NCBI GenBank assembly: GCA_016191995.1
Contig: JACPVA010000109.1
Coordinates: 1 to 35,638, forward strand
DNA: 35,638 nt
Direction: 5' to 3'
DNA from: Burkholderiales bacterium
GTDB taxonomy: Bacteria; Pseudomonadota; Gammaproteobacteria; Burkholderiales; Burkholderiaceae_C
The translations under genes were made by a program, and so were the position numbers. Positions 7,859-15,381 of the stretch are shown piece after piece (the first letter of the stretch is position 1; every line of letters starts with the position of its first letter). The notes beneath the pieces are model-generated. The model did not search any database, was not told where the DNA came from, and was given only the letters and a program-made list of their open reading frames with translations.

Positions 7859-8461
7859 ATGAACCCAAGCCGTTCCTCGCACCCGCGCGCCTCGATGGCG
7901 CTCGCGACCGCCGCGCTGGCGGGTCTGGCGGCGTGGGCCGGCCCTGCCGCCGCGACGCAGAACCTGCAGTTCGTCGCCGATGGCATCCCGGAGGCCAATG
8001 CCAGCGCGCCGCCGGCGACCTCGGCGTTCGTCGACTGGTGCAGCGGACGCTGCTTCCCGACGACCCGGTTTCCGGTCTACGACCCGGGCAACGGCCAGCC
8101 CAGGGGCATGGCCTACGTGTGGGGCCGGGATTTCGCGTACGGCGGCGGCGGCTCGCTGTGCTTCAGCGAATTCATCGTCTTCGCGCTGGCCCAGGGCGAC
8201 TTGCACATCGTCTCCGGGCCCAACGGCACCTGCGGCGCACCGATCGACCCGGTGCTGAAGGCGCCGAAGTACCCGGAGCTCGGCGCGCTGGTCGTGATCG
8301 CCGGCGGCGGTGACGGCGTGATCGCCGGCGGCACCGGCAAGTACGCGAACTGGTCCGGCAGCTTCAGCGACCGGGTCTTCGTCGGCTTCGGCGAGCCGAC
8401 GAGCGGCGTGGGCGGCATCGTCTACTACGACCAGCTCTGGTTCGGCATCCGCGGCAACTAG
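7859..8461 (+). CDS. Secreted protein of unknown function, possibly barrel-like
   Basis: A 200-residue exported protein with a signal peptide of about 33 residues (Arg-containing start, hydrophobic Ala/Leu core, cleavage after 'GPAAA'). The mature part is Gly- and aromatic-rich and looks all-beta. It contains an early Cys pair ('DWCSGRCF') and later cysteines at 'SLCFSEF' and 'NGTCGAP', so two disulfides are likely. The segment 'VIAGGTGKYANWSGSFSD' resembles the Gly-Thr-Gly-Lys-(F/Y) turn seen in allene-oxide-cyclase/dirigent-type barrels. That likeness is only a motif-level impression. The start at 7859 was chosen because the signal peptide begins there; a ribosome site is weak (GGAG about ten bases upstream). 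It ends in TAG. I cannot assign a function. Confidence 0.6.
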   Translation: MNPSRSSHPRASMALATAALAGLAAWAGPAAATQNLQFVADGIPEANASAPPATSAFVDWCSGRCFPTTRFPVYDPGNGQPRGMAYVWGRDFAYGGGGSLCFSEFIVFALAQGDLHIVSGPNGTCGAPIDPVLKAPKYPELGALVVIAGGGDGVIAGGTGKYANWSGSFSDRVFVGFGEPTSGVGGIVYYDQLWFGIRGN

Positions 8462-8608
8462 GCTCGGCTGGCGCGCGGCGCGCCGCAGCGCGCGGCAAGC
8501 CGGCCACAGCAAGCGGCAACTGCCAGCCCCCGCTGCGATCTGCCTCTCGCGGCATTGCAGGACGTCGGTGCCGGGCAGCCGCTGCGCGACGCTGGCGCCG
8601 GGCTCGCC

Positions 8609-9508
8609 TCAGCCGCGACCGCTGTATCTCGGCGAATGCGGCCGCGTCTCGGCGATGTCGGGCAAGCCCTCGAGGAAGACGGCCTCCAAGATGTACCCGG
8701 CATAGGCCTCGAAGACGAACTCGAGCCAGTAGCGGCGCGTCGGACCGTACTTGAGGTGGTGCCCGGCCGCGTCGATGCGGTCGGCCGCCTGACCGGCGGG
8801 CAAGACACGCTCGAAGTACGCGAGCCACTGCGCGGCCGGCGGCGAAACGAGAACATACGGCGTTGTCATCGCCACCTGCGCGTGACCCATCGCCGCGGGA
8901 AAAGGCGCCAATCGCTGATACCACAGCTGCCCGGGCTCGCCGACATAGCCCGACGCCACGATGCAGCGATGGGACTCGTCGGTGATCAGATCACGCAGCA
9001 CGATCGATCCATGCTCGACGCCCTCGTGCCGATATACACCCATGCGCGAGCGCTGCATCGCGTCGAGCAGGCCGCGAAGCTCTGCGCTCAGTCCGATGGC
9101 TGCACCGCAGGCGAGGATCGTCGATCCCAGGGTCTCGCGGCCCGGCCCATGGCAGGCGTCGAACAGCGACCACATGCCGAAGTAGGACCCGGTCAACGGG
9201 CTCATCGGCGGGCCGTTCGGGATGTACTCGTCCTGCGCCTCGGCGATGATCCGGGCGATGCTCGCCGTCGCCGGCAGTTCGCACAGGATGCCGGCGATCG
9301 TCGCTGCCTGGCGCTGTGCCTCGCCGTAGGCCCTGAATGCCGGGTGCTCGTGATGGGCGAGCGCTCCGCCCGCGGCGACCGCCGGCGAGCTCTGAAGCAG
9401 AGGATTCGTCGCCGCCGCGGTCTTCAGCCGGTCGAGCATGGCCTTCGGCAGCCTCGCGAGCTGACCCATGGTCCTGGCGGCGATCGGCGCATGGGCGGGA
9501 GTGTTCAT
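8609..9508 (-). CDS. Conserved hypothetical protein, second gene of a two-gene unit
   Basis: A 299-residue protein without a signal peptide or a clear membrane segment. Recognisable blocks are 'HEHPAFRAYGEAQRQ' (about 52-66), 'SPLTGSYFGMWSLFDACHG' (about 102-120), 'SRMGVYRHEG' with 'LRDLITDESHRCIVASGYVG' in the middle, 'TTPYVLVSP', and 'LKYGPTRRYWLEFVFEAYAG' near the end. From memory, the late blocks recur in uncharacterised proteins of many environmental bacteria, but I cannot give a name or activity. The start at 9508 overlaps the upstream gene's stop as ATGA, which fixes it and shows translational coupling. The two form one minus-strand unit, and a broken small gene (9868-10230) lies immediately upstream on the same strand, so the three may once have been transcribed together. 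Confidence 0.7.
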   Translation of the reverse strand: MNTPAHAPIAARTMGQLARLPKAMLDRLKTAAATNPLLQSSPAVAAGGALAHHEHPAFRAYGEAQRQAATIAGILCELPATASIARIIAEAQDEYIPNGPPMSPLTGSYFGMWSLFDACHGPGRETLGSTILACGAAIGLSAELRGLLDAMQRSRMGVYRHEGVEHGSIVLRDLITDESHRCIVASGYVGEPGQLWYQRLAPFPAAMGHAQVAMTTPYVLVSPPAAQWLAYFERVLPAGQAADRIDAAGHHLKYGPTRRYWLEFVFEAYAGYILEAVFLEGLPDIAETRPHSPRYSGRG

Positions 9509-9822
9509 GTCGTCTCGCGCGCTCGAACCATCCTCGACCCGTCTTCGAACATCTCGTCCGCCACGTCGACGGGGTCGGCATGGCCGTCGCGCCTGGGTCC
9601 GGCGCGGTCCCACGGGTCTTCGACTGCCAAGAGCCCGGGATCCGCCAGGATCTCGGCAGCCCGCTGGTCGACATCGACCCGCGTGAGCAATTCGGTCACG
9701 GCGGCTTCGACCGCGCAGGCCAGCTCGCCACCAGACTCGGCCAGGCGACGGAGGATCTCGATCGCGTCGTCGCTGCCGATCGAGTCGAGGATAGTCAGAT
9801 CGCCCTTACGCGAAGTCGTCAT
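9505..9822 (-). CDS. Small hypothetical protein, first gene of a two-gene unit
   Basis: A 105-residue acidic protein. The first half is helical ('DDAIEILRRLAESGGELAC'); the second has a distinctive segment 'LAVEDPWDRAGPRRDGHADP' followed by 'VADEMFEDG'. The Asp-x-Trp-x-Arg-(S/A)-Gly pattern with a following Gly-(Y/H)-x-(D/E)-Pro is one I associate with short uncharacterised bacterial proteins, sometimes next to SWIM-domain proteins; this is a memory-level association only. I prefer the ATG at 9822 because AAGG lies six bases ahead of it; an ATG at 9846 would add eight residues without a ribosome site. Its stop overlaps the start of the next gene by four bases. Confidence 0.6.
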   Translation of the reverse strand: MTTSRKGDLTILDSIGSDDAIEILRRLAESGGELACAVEAAVTELLTRVDVDQRAAEILADPGLLAVEDPWDRAGPRRDGHADPVDVADEMFEDGSRMVRARETT

Positions 9823-9867
9823 CGGGGCCTTGCGGCGCAGGCTCATCGCCGCCGTCTGCCTGTCATG

Positions 9868-10230
9868 TCAATGCCTGCCCTTGGCATCGCCGATCGGCCC
9901 GCTGCAAGTCGCCTCGAGTTCGGCCTTGCGCGCCCCGAGCGACGCGAGCTGCTTCCTGAGCGCGGCAATCGCCTTGACCGTCTGGCGCAGTTCGGTGCGC
10001 CGATTCTGCATCGCGAGATGTTCGGCGCCATGCCGCTCGGCGATCAGGGCTTCCAGCTGGCGGCGGAGAATTCTCACCTACGGGCGGCCCCAAACCGTCG
10101 CCTCGCGGTATTCGAGCTTGCCGGCGTTGATCCCGTCGACGATGAATTCGTAGCTGACACCGCATTCTCTTTGCGCCGTGACATGACTCAGCACGGCACC
10201 CTAGCGCGTCCACTCACCGTATTCCGCCAT
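9868..10230 (-). pseudogene. Small coiled-coil protein gene interrupted by two in-frame TAG codons
   Basis: One reading frame runs from an ATG at 10230 (with GAGGGA seven bases upstream) to a TGA at 9868, and is broken only by TAG at 10203-10201 and TAG at 10080-10078. The three segments read 'MAEYGEWTR', then 'ECGVSYEFIVDGINAGKLEY' with '...REATVWGRP', then 'VRILRRQLEALIAERHGAEH' and an Arg/Lys/Glu-rich coiled coil to the end. Together they give one coherent protein of about 118 residues. From memory, similar short proteins have Lys at the first TAG ('WTRKG') and Tyr at the second ('GNPYLR'); each would need a single base change (AAG or TAC to TAG). No frameshift is visible. Other genes here end in TAG, so amber is a normal stop in this genome and the gene is best called broken. 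The function of the family is unknown to me. Confidence 0.65.
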
Positions 10231-10472
10231 CTTGTCCCTCGTCGTCGGCAGCAGGCCTTGCTTGATCGGCGGACCACCCAACCCAGGTCGGGCACAGTCA
10301 CGATATCGATTTGACCACGCCCTCGAGGTCATGCCTCGATCCGTGCCGCTCGGGCCGCCGGCTCCGGGTTCGGACGCGCTGCGCCGAATGGCGTCCGGCG
10401 CGGCGAATTCGGGTTGCGGAGGCCTCGCACTGGGCGTACGCTCAGACCGCTGCGGTGACCAAGGAGACGACG
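10231..10472. other. Divergent intergenic region
   Basis: These 242 bases lie between the minus-strand amber-interrupted gene and the plus-strand ACT-domain gene and should hold promoters for both. No strong -35/-10 pair or operator was recognised. Confidence 0.35.
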
Positions 10473-10895
10473 ATGGATCTGCTCGTCGAAGGTGTCGATG
10501 CCTGGGCGGCGACGATCGAGGACAAGCCCGGGGCGCTGGCGAACGTCTTGACCACATTGCGCGAGGCCGGAGCGGACCTGAAGTTCGTGATCGCGCGGCG
10601 CGCCGCGGACAAGCCGGGCGCCGGCGTCGTTTTTCTGACGCCGCTGCAAGGCGATGACGAGATCGCCGCGGCGGCGCAGCTCGGGTTCAACGTGACGCAC
10701 AGCCTGCACACGCTGCGCGTGTTGGGTGCCGACGCGCCGGGGATGGCCGCGCTGCTGACGAGCAAGCTCGCCGAAGCCGGCCTCAATCTGCGCGGCTTCT
10801 CGGCGTCGGTGATCGGCAGGCAGTTCGTAGCCTACGTCGCGTTCGATTCGGCGGCCGACGCGGACAACGCCGCCGAGGTCCTGAAGAAGATCTGA
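10473..10895 (+). CDS. Tandem ACT-domain protein
   Basis: A 140-residue cytoplasmic protein consisting of two ACT-like ligand-binding domains (about 8-65 and 77-140). The first has the standard opening 'ATIEDKPGALANVLTTLREA', the second 'VLGADAPGMAALLTSKLAEA' followed by 'GLNLRGFSASVIGRQFVAYV'. The Asp/Ala-(K/A)-Pro-Gly turn at the start of each helix is the amino-acid binding edge of the fold. No catalytic domain is attached, so it is a stand-alone regulator-like protein that could bind an amino acid, but neither ligand nor partner is known. The start is well defined by AAGGAG seven bases upstream. It lies alone between decayed stretches. Confidence 0.8.
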   Translation: MDLLVEGVDAWAATIEDKPGALANVLTTLREAGADLKFVIARRAADKPGAGVVFLTPLQGDDEIAAAAQLGFNVTHSLHTLRVLGADAPGMAALLTSKLAEAGLNLRGFSASVIGRQFVAYVAFDSAADADNAAEVLKKI

Positions 10896-11424
10896 GCGCC
10901 CAGGGCCGCGCTGCGCCCGGTTCGTTCCACGGGCCTGTACAGCCCGGCCCGTTCGCACGACGGGTGTCGGTGCGCAGGCACTGACGCACGTCTGCGCGAA
11001 CGCCCCATGGGGTCAAGAGGACTCGGGACGCCCGGGGCTTCCCGGGCAGCGCCGCGCGGCAGGCGCAGCCCGGCGCTGCGAAAGACCGGGGCCGCCACCA
11101 GACCTCGCGCCTGGAGGTCGTCCACGCCGACGACATCCCGCGCTTCGCGCAGCTCGGCTTGCTGGCTCGTGAGCTCGCTTGGGCAAACCGTGCTCGCGCA
11201 AAGTTAGAGCACTGCCGAGCCGGCAAGAGGCCGAACCGCACCGGCCTTCGAACGTGCCGGGTCGAGGCATGGCTGGCGCCGCGGTCGGGCCACTGCAGCG
11301 GGGATTGCCGGCGGCGGCCGACGGGTGCCGAGGGCTTGTGAGGCGTCGGGCCGCCGCCGCGATCCACATCTGCACGGACTTCGAGCATGCAGAATGCCAG
11401 CCGGGTCCACGCTATCGATTCGCG
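10896..11424. other. Long intergenic stretch with degraded coding sequence
   Basis: About 530 bases between the ACT-domain gene and the lipid-transport operon. It contains one short recognisable coding remnant (11108-11170, listed separately) and otherwise only open frames with poor composition. The operon promoter should lie in the right-hand part; I see no clear boxes. Confidence 0.5.
11108..11170 (+). pseudogene. Amidohydrolase fragment
   Basis: A run of about 20 codons reads 'RLEVVHADDIPRFAQLGLLA'. This is very like the segment of amidohydrolase-3 (YtcJ-type) metal hydrolases where an 'R-I-E-H' strand is followed by 'DIPRFAxLGVIAS'. The usual next block (MQPxH) is absent and the frame runs into unrelated sequence on both sides. 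It is a short relic of a gene of more than 500 codons, if the reading is right. The match is brief, so confidence is limited. Confidence 0.4.
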
Positions 11425-12423
11425 ATGAAGCCGCAACTGCTGTCGCTTGCCAGGGCATCGGTCCTCTCGCTGGGCTGCGCCGCGGCGCAGGCGCCGGCCG
11501 CGGACGAGGCCGCTGCGCCGGCGGCATCACGAGCCGACATATCGGTCCCTGCGGCCGATGGGCCCGCGCCGATGGTGCGCAGCCTCGAGTCGACGCGGCG
11601 CGCGGCGCGATATTCGGCGGAGTGGCTCGCCCGCCACTTGGACAGCTGGTTCGGCGAAACACCGTTTGGGGAAGGGGGCAGCGTCACCGACGGCCGCCTC
11701 AGCGTCGACCTGCTGCATCGCCAGGACGAGGGCAGCAAGGCCACGGTCCGCTTCAATGCGCGCCTGCGGCTGCCGAACGTCGAGCGCAGCGCCTACCTCC
11801 TGATCGGGCGCGACAACGAGCGCGAGGTGGTCACCGACCGGCCCGGCGCGCTGTCGCCCCAGCAACGCCTTGTCGTCGAGCGCGAGGAGGAGCAGAAGTT
11901 CTTCGCCGGCTTCGGCGTCCTGCTCGATGCGTTCGACCTGCGCATCGGCTTGCGAGGCGGGCCGAAGCCCTACGCGCAGGCGCGCTACCGCAAGGCCTGG
12001 GACCCCAGCGACGCCGACCGCGTCGACCTGCGCCAGACGATCTTCTGGACCCTCGACGACCGCGTGGGCTCGACCACCGCGCTGGCCTGGGAGCACCCAT
12101 GGTCGTCGACCTGGGCCACGCGCTGGCTGAATGCCGCCACGATCACGCAGCGCAGCGGCAAGTTCGAGTGGTCCAGCGTGCTCGGCGCCTACAAGCTGAT
12201 CGGCGCGGACCGCGTGCTGTCGCTGGAGGCCCTCGCCCTGGGCCGGCAGGGCAGCGGCGTCGGCCTGACCGACTACGGCCTGCGCGTGCGCTGGCAGCAG
12301 CCGGTGTACAAGGACTGGCTCGTCGGCGATGTCATCGTCGGCCAGTTCTGGCCGCGCCCCGATGCGGACAGCGTTCGCGCACGCGCCTGGGCCGTCGGTG
12401 CAGGCCTGATGATGAAGTTCTGA
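11425..12423 (+). CDS. Putative outer-membrane beta-barrel protein of an MCE lipid-transport operon
   Basis: A 332-residue exported protein. The signal peptide spans about residues 1-24 (cleavage near 'AAAQA'). The mature part opens with a short helical region (about 50-75, 'AARYSAEWLARHLDSWFGE'), then alternating polar/hydrophobic strands rich in Trp, Tyr and Arg: 'ATVRFNARLRLPN', 'FGVLLDAFDLRIGLRGGP', 'GLRVRWQQPVYKDWLVGDVI'. It ends 'GAGLMMKF' with a terminal Phe, the classic signal recognised by the BAM complex on outer-membrane barrels. It stands 15 bases before the MlaE-type permease gene, so it is the first gene of the operon. I infer that it sits in the outer membrane as the far end of the lipid path, a job for which the classical Mla system uses MlaA/OmpC. 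The start ATG has no strong ribosome site; it is chosen because the signal sequence begins there. Confidence 0.6.
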   Translation: MKPQLLSLARASVLSLGCAAAQAPAADEAAAPAASRADISVPAADGPAPMVRSLESTRRAARYSAEWLARHLDSWFGETPFGEGGSVTDGRLSVDLLHRQDEGSKATVRFNARLRLPNVERSAYLLIGRDNEREVVTDRPGALSPQQRLVVEREEEQKFFAGFGVLLDAFDLRIGLRGGPKPYAQARYRKAWDPSDADRVDLRQTIFWTLDDRVGSTTALAWEHPWSSTWATRWLNAATITQRSGKFEWSSVLGAYKLIGADRVLSLEALALGRQGSGVGLTDYGLRVRWQQPVYKDWLVGDVIVGQFWPRPDADSVRARAWAVGAGLMMKF

Positions 12424-12438
12424 GGAGAACCCCGCCCC

Positions 12439-13569
12439 GTGCACGGCCCGGCATCGTCGACCCAATGGTTCCGGCTCGAGACCGACGACACGCGCGCGAC
12501 GCTACGGCTGTCCGGCTCGTGGCGCATCGCGTACCTGGCCGAGCTCGACGCGGCGCTCGGCCGCGTCACCTGGCCGGCGCAGGTCGAGGTCGATGCCAGC
12601 GCGCTCCAGGATATCGACTCCGCCTGTGCGCTCGTGCTGCTGCGCCACCTCGAGCCGGCCGCCGGCGCGACGCGCTCGCTGACGTGGACCGGCTGGCGCG
12701 AGGTCGACGCGCGCATCCGCGATCGGGTGCAGGCGATGGCGCAGGCTGCGACCCCGCCCGCGGCGCCGCGCCGGCGCGGGACCCTCGGCCAGATCGGCTG
12801 GCACAGTGCCGCGCTCGCCGCGCTGCTTGCCGGCCACCTCGCCTTCTTCGGCGCCACCTGCGCCGCGCTCGCCGCGCTGCTCGTGCGGCCGACGCGGCTG
12901 CGCCCGCGCGAGCTCAGCGCGCAGCTCGAGCGCGCGGGGCTGAACGCGATCCCGGTCGTGGCGCTGGTGACGTCGCTGATCGGCGTCGTGCTGGCCTACC
13001 TGCTGGCGCTGCAGGCGACGAAGTACGGCGCCAACATCTTCGTTGTCGACGGCGTGGCCATCGGCGTGACGCGCGAGTTCGCCCCGATCATCGTGGCCGT
13101 GATCGTCGCCGGGCGATCCGGGGCGGCATTCACCGCGCAGCTCGGCTCGATGCGGCTGACCGAGGAGATCGACGCCATCCGCACCCTCGGCCTCGACCCC
13201 TGGCAGGTCCTCGTCGTGCCGCGCGTGCTGGCGCTGGTCGTGGCGCTGCCGCTGCTGGTCTTCGTCGGCGACGTCTCGAGCCTGCTCGGCGCGATGCTGA
13301 TCACCGCGCCGATGCTCGACATCGGCCCCGGTGTCTTCGTCGAGCGGCTGCAGTCCGCCCTGGACCTGCGCCACGTGATCGTCGGCCTCGTCAAGGCGCC
13401 GGTCTTCGCGTTCGTCATCGCCGTGATCGGCACCCGCATGGGGATGACCGTCGGCCGCGACAGCCGCGCGGTCGGCGCGGCGACGACCTCGACCGTCGTG
13501 CAGAGCATCGTCGCCGTGATCCTGCTCGACGCCGCGTTCGCCGTCGTGCTGCAGGCGCTGGGCTGGTGA
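12439..13569 (+). CDS. STAS-MlaE fusion permease of an MCE transporter
   Basis: A 376-residue inner-membrane permease. Residues about 10-95 form a STAS-like domain ('WRIAYLAELDAAL', 'VEVDASALQDIDSACALVLL'). The rest is an MlaE/YrbE permease: an amphipathic entry helix, then about five membrane segments with family blocks 'GLNAIPVVALVTSLIGVVLA', 'EFAPIIVAVIVAGRSGAAFT', 'LGSMRLTEEIDAIRTLGLDP' and a C-terminal helix ending 'FAVVLQALGW'. In classical Mla systems the STAS protein (MlaB) is separate; here it is fused to the permease, as in many PqiB/Mce-like loci. It works with the ATPase and the MCE protein encoded next. The start is a GTG at 12439, with a GAGGAG about 14 bases upstream, rather far. 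Its stop overlaps a possible GTG start of the next gene. Confidence 0.85.
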   Translation: MHGPASSTQWFRLETDDTRATLRLSGSWRIAYLAELDAALGRVTWPAQVEVDASALQDIDSACALVLLRHLEPAAGATRSLTWTGWREVDARIRDRVQAMAQAATPPAAPRRRGTLGQIGWHSAALAALLAGHLAFFGATCAALAALLVRPTRLRPRELSAQLERAGLNAIPVVALVTSLIGVVLAYLLALQATKYGANIFVVDGVAIGVTREFAPIIVAVIVAGRSGAAFTAQLGSMRLTEEIDAIRTLGLDPWQVLVVPRVLALVVALPLLVFVGDVSSLLGAMLITAPMLDIGPGVFVERLQSALDLRHVIVGLVKAPVFAFVIAVIGTRMGMTVGRDSRAVGAATTSTVVQSIVAVILLDAAFAVVLQALGW

Positions 13570-13577
13570 GGCTGGCG

Positions 13578-14402
13578 ATGCCCGGCACGAGCGCTGCGGG
13601 ACCGCCGGCCGACGCCGCGCCACCCGCGCCTGCCGACACCTCCGTCATCGAGGTGCGCGAGATCGTGACACGCTTCGGCGAGCAGACGGTTCACGACGGC
13701 GTGTCGTTCGCGATCGGCCGCGGCACGCTGGTGGCGCTGATCGGCGGCAGCGGCACCGGCAAGTCGGTGCTGCTGCGCGAGATCATCGGCCTGCATCGCC
13801 CGACCGCGGGCCGCATCGCGCTGCTCGGCACCGACATCGGGAGCGCCGGCCCGGCGGCGCTGGCGGCGGTGCGGCGCCGATTCGGCGTGACCTTCCAGGA
13901 CGGGGCGCTGTTCTCGTCGCTGACGGTGGCGCAGAACGTCGCCGTCCCGCTGCGCGAGCACACGGCGCTCGCCCCGGCGACGGTCGACGCGCTCGTCGCG
14001 ATGCGGCTGCACCAGGCCGGCCTGCCGCCGGAGGCCGGCGCCAAGCTGCCCAGCGAGCTGTCCGGCGGCATGCGCAAGCGCGCGGCGATCGCGCGCGCGA
14101 TCGCGCTCGAGCCCGAGGTGCTGTTCCTCGACGAGCCGACCTCGGGGCTGGACCCGATCACCGCGCGCGCCTTCGATGGCATGCTGCGCGCGCTCGTCGA
14201 CGACCTGGGGATCACCGTGCTGCTCGTCACGCACGACCTGGACTCGCTGCTGACCGTGGCGGACCGCGTGATCGTGCTGGCGCGCGGCAAGGTGCTGGCC
14301 GACGGCCCGGTGCAGCAGGTGATGGCGGTCGACGACGACTGGGTCCGTCGCTATTTCGCCCTCCGTAGAATGACCGGTGGGACCGGCGCGAATGGAAGCT
14401 GA
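13578..14402 (+). CDS. MlaF-type ABC transporter ATPase
   Basis: A 274-residue ABC ATPase. The nucleotide-binding motifs are complete: Walker A 'GGSGTGKS', Q-loop in 'VTFQDGALF', signature 'LSGGMRKR', Walker B with D-loop 'VLFLDEPTSGLD' and the switch His in 'LLVTHD'. 'GMRKR' after the signature is typical of the MlaF/Mkl branch that energises MCE lipid transporters. The N-terminus has an extra Pro/Ala-rich tail of about 20 residues. I chose the ATG at 13578, preceded by GTGAGG at a good distance; a GTG at 13566 overlapping the permease stop (GTGA) is an alternative that adds four residues. It overlaps the MCE gene start by 11 bases, so the operon is tightly coupled. Confidence 0.87.
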   Translation: MPGTSAAGPPADAAPPAPADTSVIEVREIVTRFGEQTVHDGVSFAIGRGTLVALIGGSGTGKSVLLREIIGLHRPTAGRIALLGTDIGSAGPAALAAVRRRFGVTFQDGALFSSLTVAQNVAVPLREHTALAPATVDALVAMRLHQAGLPPEAGAKLPSELSGGMRKRAAIARAIALEPEVLFLDEPTSGLDPITARAFDGMLRALVDDLGITVLLVTHDLDSLLTVADRVIVLARGKVLADGPVQQVMAVDDDWVRRYFALRRMTGGTGANGS

Positions 14403-15381
14403 AGCACGCTACACCTATGTCGGCGCGGCCGTGCTCGCACTCCTCGCCGCGCTCGTCGCCGGCGTGCTCTGGCTGGCGCGGATCGGCGACGAGGCGACGC
14501 GCGCGTCCTACGCCATCCACTTCGAGCGGCAGTCGCTGAGCGGGCTGCAGGTCGGCGCCCCGGTCACCCTGCGCGGCATCCGGGTCGGAAGCGTCGAGGA
14601 CTACTCGCTCGCGGCCGGGGAAGCCGACCGCGTGCGCGTGGTCGTGCGCATCGATCGGCGCGTCCCGGTGCGCACGACGACGGCGGCGATCGTCACGCGC
14701 AACCTCGTCACCGGCATCGCCGACATCGCGCTCGTGCAGCAGGATCCGCCCGGCCCGCTGCTGACGGCGGCGACAGCGGGCGAGACCTACCCCGTGATCG
14801 CCGAGGGCCGATCCGATCTCGACGAGCTCGCCGGCCGCGTCAACCAGGTCGGCGAGCTGGCCTACGACGTGCTGTCGAGCATCGACCAGCTGCTGAAGCC
14901 CGAGAACCGCAAGGCGGTCATGGACACGGTGGACAACCTGCGCATCCTGACCGCCGGGCTGAACCAGCGGCTCGCTGCGCTCGACCGCACGCTCGAGCTC
15001 GGCGGCCGCGCCGCGGCGTCGATCGCGGCCGCTGCCGACCGGCTCGGCGCGACGGCCGAGGTCGCGACCGAGGTCACGGGGCGTACCGGCGAGCAGGTCG
15101 AGCGCACCCTCGCGCAAGCCGAGCGCGTGCTCGAGGAGGCACGGCTTGCGCTGGCCCGCGTGACGGCCACCGCCGAGGCCGTCGGGCAGCAGGCCCATGC
15201 GGCGGCAGGCCGGATCGAGTCGACCGCCGCCGGCGTCGACGACCAGCTCGGCGCCGCGCTGGCCGAGCTGCGGCTGACGATGGAAGCCGCCACGCGCGTG
15301 GTCGACCGCCTGCGCGAGCCGCGCGCGGCGCTGTTCGGGCCAGGGCCGGCCCAGCTCGGGCCCGGGGAGGGCAAGCCATGA
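14392..15381 (+). CDS. MlaD/MCE-domain periplasmic lipid-binding protein
   Basis: A 329-residue protein anchored by one N-terminal membrane helix (about 8-28, 'YVGAAVLALLAALVAGVLWL'). A single MCE domain follows (about 38-115), with the family turn 'LSGLQVGAPVTLRGIRVGSV' and 'VTRNLVTGIADIALV'. The long C-terminal part (about 145-310) is a heptad-like Ala/Leu/Glu helix that would span the periplasm as a coiled-coil needle in the assembled hexamer. MCE proteins form rings through which lipids pass between inner and outer membrane. The ATG at 14392 is preferred over a GTG at 14377 because it follows a GTGGGA site and the helix starts close behind. Its stop overlaps the next gene as ATGA. Confidence 0.83.
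   Translation: MEAEARYTYVGAAVLALLAALVAGVLWLARIGDEATRASYAIHFERQSLSGLQVGAPVTLRGIRVGSVEDYSLAAGEADRVRVVVRIDRRVPVRTTTAAIVTRNLVTGIADIALVQQDPPGPLLTAATAGETYPVIAEGRSDLDELAGRVNQVGELAYDVLSSIDQLLKPENRKAVMDTVDNLRILTAGLNQRLAALDRTLELGGRAAASIAAAADRLGATAEVATEVTGRTGEQVERTLAQAERVLEEARLALARVTATAEAVGQQAHAAAGRIESTAAGVDDQLGAALAELRLTMEAATRVVDRLREPRAALFGPGPAQLGPGEGKP

Noticed and set aside
9868..10230. Recoding of TAG as an amino acid (for example pyrrolysine)
   Set aside because: Intact genes in the same window end in TAG (8459-8461, and the usp frame at 23012-23014), and this bacterial group is not known for amber recoding.
11325..13577. An upstream extension of the MlaF frame by about 750 codons
   Set aside because: The extension overlaps the barrel and permease genes in another frame and reads as Arg/Ala-rich nonsense; the ATPase homology begins only after 13578.
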